This document shows positions 57,060 to 64,000 of a stretch of DNA of 64,000 nucleotides, piece after piece. Position 1 is the first letter of the stretch. Every line of letters starts with the position of its first letter. Position numbers and translations under genes: made by a program. Under the pieces are notes generated by a model. It was not told the origin of the DNA. It searched no databases and saw only the letters and a list, made by a program, of their open reading frames with translations. This DNA comes from Actinoplanes sp. TFC3. Its GTDB lineage: Bacteria; Actinomycetota; Actinomycetes; Mycobacteriales; Micromonosporaceae. The DNA is taken from contig NZ_LOJP01000001.1 in NCBI RefSeq assembly GCF_001553785.1, forward strand, positions 4,843,890-4,907,889, given 5' to 3'.

Positions 57060-58096
57060 ACAACGTCGGAATCCCGCAGCAGCGACCACAGGCCGGCCCC
57101 GTCGGGCGCGGCGAACCACGTCTTGCCCCCGGAGCCGACCGCTTCGGGGGTGCCCGACGGCCCCGGGATGGCACCGGCGAGCACGGCCTGGGTGGGCGAG
57201 AGCCGCCGGATCGCCACCGCGGCCACGTTGTCCGGGTGGGCGTTCGCAAACGCGGAGTAGATCTCCTGGTCGTGCTGCCCGTCGTCGCCGATCAGCAGCC
57301 AGCGGATGTGCGGGAACTCGTTGGACAGCCGGGCCAGGGTGTTGCGCTTGTGTTCCTGGCCGCTGCGGAACCAGCGGTCCGGCGTGGGTCCCCAGTCGGT
57401 GAGCAGCAGCGGGCCGGCCGGGTACAGGTGGCGCGACAGGAACCGGCTGAGCGTCGGCGCGACGTTCCAGGCTCCGGTGGACAGGTAGAACACCGGGGCG
57501 CCGGGGTTGGCGTTGACGAGCCGTTCGTACAGCACCGCCATGCCCGGCACCGCCATGCGCGCATGCTCGTCCAGCACGAACGTGTTCCAGGCGGCTAGCA
57601 GAGGACGCGGCAGCGCGGTGACCATGACCGTGTCGTCGATGTCGCTGATGACACCGAACTTGCAGTCCGGGTCGACCACGCGGATCGGTGCCTCCACGGG
57701 CTGGGCGCCGTCGGTGGTCAGCTGCACGCTGGCCCACCCCGGCTCGAGGTCACCCTTGACCCGGGTGTCGACGTAGCCGCTGCGGTCGGTGCGGGTCTCA
57801 TGGATCTGGTCGCCCACCTGGATGCGGACCAGCGCGTTGTGCACCGGCGAGGACGTGAAGCTGCGCCAGCCGCGGACCTTTTCCAACTGTTTGGCCGTCT
57901 GGTTGCGCCGGGTGAGCACAACCCGGGCCATGACGCGGGCCCAGCCCGGTGCTCCGTACCCGGTGTAGGCAGTGATCACCGGCTGCCAGCCACGTTGCCG
58001 CAGCCTCCGCTCGATGACCTCGTGCACGGCATCCTCGATGCGCGCGGCGCGATGCAGCCGCACGGCGGGCGGGCGGCCCGCCGGGGTCACTGACAC
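57056..58096 (-). CDS. App1/DUF2183 phosphatidate-phosphatase-like protein
   Basis: GTG 58096 has AGGAGG five bases upstream, giving 346 residues. The N-terminal half is beta-rich and includes AYTGYGAPGWARVMARV and the SGYVDTRV segment; the C-terminal half is a HAD-like domain with SDIDDTVMVT (catalytic DxDxT), STGAWNVAPTL, EHKRNTLARL and LIGDDGQHDQEIY. This matches App1, a phosphatidate phosphatase known from yeast, and its bacterial DUF2183 relatives. Lipid phosphate hydrolysis is plausible; bacterial substrates are uncertain. Confidence 0.86.
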   Translation of the reverse strand: MSVTPAGRPPAVRLHRAARIEDAVHEVIERRLRQRGWQPVITAYTGYGAPGWARVMARVVLTRRNQTAKQLEKVRGWRSFTSSPVHNALVRIQVGDQIHETRTDRSGYVDTRVKGDLEPGWASVQLTTDGAQPVEAPIRVVDPDCKFGVISDIDDTVMVTALPRPLLAAWNTFVLDEHARMAVPGMAVLYERLVNANPGAPVFYLSTGAWNVAPTLSRFLSRHLYPAGPLLLTDWGPTPDRWFRSGQEHKRNTLARLSNEFPHIRWLLIGDDGQHDQEIYSAFANAHPDNVAAVAIRRLSPTQAVLAGAIPGPSGTPEAVGSGGKTWFAAPDGAGLWSLLRDSDVV

Positions 58097-58204
58097 GTCG
58101 GCCTCCTGGGCGTAACTCGGCGCACTTGGAACGGTACCTGGCTCACCCGTCTCGCGCTCCGCAAGCCGGGCAAGCACGCGGCTCGATGCCCATTTCTTAC
58201 CCGC

Positions 58205-58954
58205 TCAGTGCACCGCCAGTCGCGCCGCCGCCGGACGAGCCGCGGGTTCGGCCGCAGCCCGGCGCTGCGGACCCACCGGACGCGCGGTGCGGCCGGCACT
58301 GGTCGCCGCGGCCACAGCTTCGGCCCGCAGGCTGCGCAGGGCCACCGCCGCCCGTTCGGACTCCAGCCAGGCGGCCCGCTCGCGCTGCGTGGCCGCTTGA
58401 AGTTCGGCAAACCGATGCTCGCGTACGGCGCAGCGCAACGCCGTCTCCTGAGCCACCGGATGCCGGCGCGGGTTCCAGCCACCCCGATGCGCCAGCACCT
58501 CGTTGAGCTGGCCCATCGACAGCTCCCGGCACCGGCAGGCGGCCACCGCGCGGCGGTGCAGGAACCGTTCCCGGTCGGCGATCTCGGCCCGGGTGCGCCG
58601 CTGTTGGAGCACCGGGAACGCGGCGGCCGCCGTGCACCGCCGGGCCACCCGGTCGGCGCTGTCGTACGCCGCCCACGCCGCTTCGACCTCGTGCTGGGCC
58701 TGCTCCCAGGCCGTCCGCCGTTGCCGGGCCTTCTCGGCGGCCCGCTCGGCTGCCAGCCGGATCTCGCCCGAGCGCCGCAGGTCCTCGGCCGACGCGGCCG
58801 CACGCCGGGCGCGCTCGCGGCCGAAACGGAGGTGCCGGAGGCTGGGGTCTGTTTCGCAGGGGGTGGCCGGGCGGCGGCGGGGTACGCCGAGGGCCGCCGT
58901 GGTGGCGGCCAAGGCGAGCAGCAGGGTCATCCAGATGAGGGCGGCGGTTTGCAC
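58205..58954 (-). CDS. Membrane-anchored coiled-coil hypothetical protein
   Basis: A 249-residue protein with one N-terminal hydrophobic segment (about 5-23) and a long Ala/Arg/Glu-rich region predicted to be helical or coiled coil (RFGRERARRAAASAEDLRR and QAQHEVEAAWAAYDSAD). A CRCREL cysteine pair lies near residue 140. No family recognised. It is likely tethered to the membrane with its helical body in the cytoplasm. Codon position bias is consistent with a real gene. Confidence 0.55.
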   Translation of the reverse strand: MQTAALIWMTLLLALAATTAALGVPRRRPATPCETDPSLRHLRFGRERARRAAASAEDLRRSGEIRLAAERAAEKARQRRTAWEQAQHEVEAAWAAYDSADRVARRCTAAAAFPVLQQRRTRAEIADRERFLHRRAVAACRCRELSMGQLNEVLAHRGGWNPRRHPVAQETALRCAVREHRFAELQAATQRERAAWLESERAAVALRSLRAEAVAAATSAGRTARPVGPQRRAAAEPAARPAAARLAVH

Positions 58955-59064
58955 AGCGGCACCGGCTTCTCTCGTGCGTCAGGAATCACTGTCTGTAGTG
59001 AGAATGGTCCGGGCGCAACGGCCCGCAGGTACGGCGCAGAGGTGCGCACGAAGCGCGGCGGCCG

Positions 59065-59433
59065 TCAGGCGGGCGGGGCGCGACCGGAGTGGGACTCCTG
59101 GTAGGCACTGCCGGGCAGCGCCGCATCGGCGCTGATCGTCAGGCCCGAGGCCGGCGCGGCGCCGGCCGGCAGCTCGTCGCAGCCGACTTGCTCGACGACG
59201 CCGGCGTCGGGAACGAGGATCTGGGCCGCAGGGCCGGCCGGGGCCGCGGCCGGGGCGTCGACGACCGTGACGACATAGGGCGGGCCGGGGACCTCGGGGG
59301 TGCCGCCGAGCGCCGGAACGGCGAAGGCCAGCGCAATCAGCGCGAGGCCGGTCAAGAACTGCAGCAAACGGCTGAACTGCAGCAAACGGTGCCCGTCCCA
59401 CAGACGGGGGAGCACGCGCGCCACTACAGCCAC
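59065..59433 (-). CDS. Small single-pass membrane/exported protein, 122 aa
   Basis: A hydrophobic helix at about 22-43 (FLTGLALIALAFAVPALGG) follows a short basic N-terminus; it may be an uncleaved anchor. The rest is Pro/Ala/Gly-rich, with a single Cys in VGCDELP and no motif I recognise. It lies alone between two intergenic regions of about 110 bases. Confidence 0.52.
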   Translation of the reverse strand: MAVVARVLPRLWDGHRLLQFSRLLQFLTGLALIALAFAVPALGGTPEVPGPPYVVTVVDAPAAAPAGPAAQILVPDAGVVEQVGCDELPAGAAPASGLTISADAALPGSAYQESHSGRAPPA

Positions 59434-59541
59434 TCGGACAACTTACCGCGTACCGCAGGTCCGTGCACATAACGCATCGACTGAGTACTTCGTCCCACTC
59501 CGTCGGGTGATCACGAACCGGCGAGGGACTATGGAGGGGTG

Positions 59542-60369
59542 ATGGACGAGCTTGCCGAGTGGGTTACCGATGGTGGCGTTGTCGTGCTGAGCGGCGCCGG
59601 GCTGTCCACGGAGTCCGGCATCCCGGACTACCGGGGACCGTCCGGGGTCGCCCGGCGGGCCACGCCGATGACGTACCAGAGCTTCACCCGCGACCCGATC
59701 GCCCGGCGGCGGTACTGGGCGCGCAGCCACCTCGGCTGGCGCACCATCGGCGATGCCCGGGCCAACGACGGGCACCGGGCGGTGGCTCGGCTGCAGGAGC
59801 TGGGCCGGCTGGACGGGATCATCACGCAGAACGTGGACGGGCTGCACCAGGACGGCGGCGCGCACGGCGTGGTCGAGCTGCACGGCAACCTCGCCCGGGT
59901 GGCTTGCCTGGACTGCGGTGACCTGAGCGAGCGCGGCGAGCTGGAGGCCCGGCTGGACGCGGCGAACCCGGACTTCGCCGCCGCCGTTTCGGCAGTCAAC
60001 CCCGACGGTGACGTGGAGATCGACGACGCCGGCTTGGACGGGTTCACGGTGGTCGGCTGTCTGCTGTGCGGCGGGATGCTCAAGCCGGACGTGGTCTATT
60101 TCGGCGAGACCGTACCCAAGGACCGGGTCAGCCGCAGCTTCGAGCTGGTAGCCGGGGCCCGCACCTTGCTGGTGCTCGGTTCGTCACTGACGGTCATGTC
60201 GGGTCGCCGGTTCGTGCTGCGCGCGGCCAAGGACGGGATCCGGGTCGCGATCGTCAATCAGGGCCTCACGCGGGGTGAGCCGTACGCGCAAGTGGTGGTC
60301 GACGCCGCGTTGGGCGCCATGCTGCCGGAGTTGGTCCGCCGGGTTGAGGGCGTACCGGCAGGCAACTAA
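59542..60369 (+). CDS. Sir2-family NAD-dependent protein deacylase
   Basis: ATG 59542 has GGAGG four bases upstream; an adjoining GTG is too near. The 275-residue sirtuin has VLSGAGLSTESGIPDYRG, ITQNVDGLHQDGG (with the NAD-ribose contacts), the catalytic His in VVELHGNL, and the zinc ribbon formed by CLDC and CLLC. KPDVVYFGETVP and GSSLTVMSG complete the NAD site. The STESGIPDYR variant resembles class II (SIRT4-like) sirtuins. It would remove acyl groups from lysines, for example on acyl-CoA synthetases. Confidence 0.93.
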   Translation: MDELAEWVTDGGVVVLSGAGLSTESGIPDYRGPSGVARRATPMTYQSFTRDPIARRRYWARSHLGWRTIGDARANDGHRAVARLQELGRLDGIITQNVDGLHQDGGAHGVVELHGNLARVACLDCGDLSERGELEARLDAANPDFAAAVSAVNPDGDVEIDDAGLDGFTVVGCLLCGGMLKPDVVYFGETVPKDRVSRSFELVAGARTLLVLGSSLTVMSGRRFVLRAAKDGIRVAIVNQGLTRGEPYAQVVVDAALGAMLPELVRRVEGVPAGN

Positions 60370-60474
60370 TTTTTCCGTCCGGTTAATCCTCTTCGGAGCA
60401 TTTTGCCGGGACCGGGGAGGCAAATGTGTGCCCCTTGGTTATGCACCTGAAACCTAAATAAAGACGCCGACGCG

Positions 60475-60504
60475 TTGACGTGACGGGGCTCACGGGAGTT
60501 AACT
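60475..60504 (+). promoter_or_regulatory. Promoter candidate TTGACG-18-TTAACT
   Basis: TTGACG (60475-60480) and TTAACT (60499-60504) are separated by 18 bases, just upstream of the operator-like repeats and 70 bases before the LacI gene start. Upstream, 60370-60474 shows no gene. Confidence 0.45.
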
Positions 60505-60506
60505 TC

Positions 60507-60555
60507 CGGAACCGCTCCCGAAACCGGTTCCGAAACTGCTGTGAAACCGGGCCGA
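60507..60555. promoter_or_regulatory. LacI-type operator candidates
   Basis: CGAAACCGGTTCCG at 60519-60532 is a near-palindrome (12 of 14 positions) with the central CG typical of LacI-family operators. Partial copies flank it: CGGAACCG at 60507-60514 and TGAAACCGGGCCG at 60542-60554. They overlap the expected transcription start region of the LacI gene. Confidence 0.55.
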
Positions 60556-60572
60556 CACCCGCCGGAGGACAC

Positions 60573-61577
60573 GTGCCAATCACTATCGCCGATGTGGCGG
60601 CCCGGGCCAAGGTCAGCAAGACCACAGTGTCCCGGGTCCTCAACGGCAAGGGTGAGCTGGACGAGTCCACCGCCGCCCGGGTCCGCGCGGTAATCGAGGA
60701 ACTCGGCTACGTGCCCAGCTCCCGCGCCGTCGGGCTGGCCCGTGGTCGTACCCGGGTGGTCGGCATGCTGGTCCCCTCGCTCACCTGGCCGTGGATCGGT
60801 GAGGTCCTGCAGGGCGCCGTCGACGTGCTGGAGACCGAGCGGTACGGCCTGCTGCTGTTCACCTGCAACCGCGGCGAGGAGTCGATGCGCCAGTTCGGCG
60901 CGCAGGTCTCCGCGAAGAGCTTCGACGGCCTGCTGGTCATCGAGCCCGAGGGCACCCTCGACTACATCGCCGGCCTGCACGCCCGCGGGTTGCCAGTGGT
61001 GCTGATCGACGACCGCGATGTCCAGCCCGGACAGATCCCGAGCGTGGGCACCACCAACTTCACCGGCGCCGGATCGGCCGCCCGGCACCTGCTCGGCCTC
61101 GGACGCACCAAGCCGCTGGTCGTGGCGGGCCCGGAGCGCTTCGGCTGTACGGTGCAGCGGCTGGAAGGCTTCGCCACCGAGTACGCCGAGGCCGGTCACC
61201 CCATCCCGGCCGAACACGTGCTGCCCGGCGACTTCACCATCGACTGCGGCTTCGAGGGCGTCAACGCCGCCATCGACGCCGGGCGGGAATTCGATGCGGT
61301 GTTCGCCCACAACGATCTCACCGCCGCCGGCGCCATGCAGGCCGTGCTGGACAGCGGCCGGCGGGTGCCGCAGGACGTGGCCATCGTCGGGTTCGACGAC
61401 ATCCCGCTGGCCGCGCACACCCAGCCGCCGCTGACCACCGTGCACCAGCCGTTGCGCGAGATGGGCGAGGCCGCAGCCCGCACGCTGCTCGCCCATTTCG
61501 AAGGCTCACCCCTGCCCAACCGACCGACAGTCATCCCCGCCACCTTCACCGCGCGCGCCTCGAGTGGCGCCGAATAA
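60573..61577 (+). CDS. LacI family transcriptional regulator
   Basis: GTG 60573 has GGAGG four bases upstream. The 334-residue protein has the LacI DNA-binding domain (ITIADVAARAKVSKTTVSRV, the hinge LARGRTRVVG), then a periplasmic-binding-like effector domain with FDGLLVIEP, FAHNDLTAAGAM and VAIVGFDDIPLAAHTQPPL. The effector is probably a sugar. It likely binds its own promoter and that of the transporter genes downstream (61685 onward), which lie 107 bases away on the same strand. Confidence 0.92.
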   Translation: MPITIADVAARAKVSKTTVSRVLNGKGELDESTAARVRAVIEELGYVPSSRAVGLARGRTRVVGMLVPSLTWPWIGEVLQGAVDVLETERYGLLLFTCNRGEESMRQFGAQVSAKSFDGLLVIEPEGTLDYIAGLHARGLPVVLIDDRDVQPGQIPSVGTTNFTGAGSAARHLLGLGRTKPLVVAGPERFGCTVQRLEGFATEYAEAGHPIPAEHVLPGDFTIDCGFEGVNAAIDAGREFDAVFAHNDLTAAGAMQAVLDSGRRVPQDVAIVGFDDIPLAAHTQPPLTTVHQPLREMGEAAARTLLAHFEGSPLPNRPTVIPATFTARASSGAE

Positions 61578-61684
61578 CACCACATCGCAGACCACCGTCC
61601 GGGCTCGCCAGCGCCCGGTCGCACCCGCCCGCACCTCGGGCAACCCCTCTCACCCGATTTCGCCTTACTAGAGGAGATCCAAAG

Positions 61685-63367
<1,683 letters not shown>

Positions 63368-63376
63368 TGCGCTGAC

Positions 63377-63408
63377 GCCGCCCCCGTCTCGCCCGAGGCG
63401 GGGGCGGC
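63377..63408 (+). terminator. Intercistronic hairpin after the binding-protein gene
   Basis: GCCGCCCCCG and CGGGGGCGGC form a perfect 10-bp stem with a 12-base loop, 9 bases past the stop. No T-run follows. Such hairpins often reduce downstream expression or protect the binding-protein message. Confidence 0.65.
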
Positions 63409-63443
63409 ACCGCAAGGTCACCCCTTTCAAGAAGGAACACGGC

Positions 63444-64000
<557 letters not shown>

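Overview
The window is high-GC actinobacterial DNA, probably from a motile member of the Micromonosporaceae such as Actinoplanes. That assignment is inferred from gene content: lsr2, several F420-dependent oxidoreductases with an F420-dependent glucose-6-phosphate dehydrogenase, an actinobacterial helD, two FliA/WhiG-type sigma factors, chemotaxis receptors and a GGDEF-EAL protein. GTG and TTG starts are common and genes are tightly packed with short convergent overlaps. I see no rRNA, tRNA, CRISPR array, insertion sequence or prophage.

Layout. 1-1.7 kb: the end of an epimerase, a fibronectin-type lipoprotein and an EcsC-like protein. 1.8-7.8 kb: a membrane GGDEF-EAL protein, a transmembrane chemotaxis receptor, a PAC2 protein and a small terpenoid-cyclase-fold protein. 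7.8-13.6 kb (minus): a TolB-like propeller protein, trmB, then an apparent operon of sensor kinase, membrane protein and SBP56/methanethiol oxidase. 13.8-19.2 kb: an unrecognised protein, an esterase, a soluble GAF chemotaxis-type receptor and a secreted papain-like protease with IPT repeats. 19.2-19.6 kb holds two opposed gene remnants. 19.6-29.8 kb (minus): gamma-glutamyltransferase, a heterodimeric ABC exporter, a secreted TAP-type peptidase and a large secreted M14 carboxypeptidase.

29.9-35.2 kb is a probable galactoside locus: a sodium:solute symporter with a small partner, divergent from a secreted GH97 enzyme. 35.2-37.1 kb is a TetR/flavin monooxygenase pair with twin operator-like sites. 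37-45.8 kb contains three luciferase-like F420 oxidoreductases (one fgd), a HAD phosphatase, a GT2 glycosyltransferase, MarR, and a regulatory island. That island holds an RsbW-like kinase, a SpoIIE-type phosphatase and, divergently, a protein joining an ECF sigma factor, a zinc anti-sigma motif, a membrane helix and an extracytoplasmic GH128-type glycanase. 46-50 kb: lsr2, a D,D-carboxypeptidase, a DUF456 protein and a LmbE-fold protein that has lost key residues. 50-54.3 kb: helD between two convergent FliA-like sigma paralogs. 54.4-60.4 kb: a DEAD-box helicase with a long low-complexity tail, a YiiX-like peptidase, an App1-type phosphatase, small membrane proteins and a sirtuin. 60.5-64 kb: a LacI regulator, an oligopeptide-family lipoprotein binding protein and the start of an Opp/Dpp ATPase cut by the window edge.

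The most unusual item is the sigma-to-glycanase fusion at 40694-42550. On its architecture, one polypeptide could link an extracytoplasmic carbohydrate-active domain to a transcription factor in the cytoplasm.
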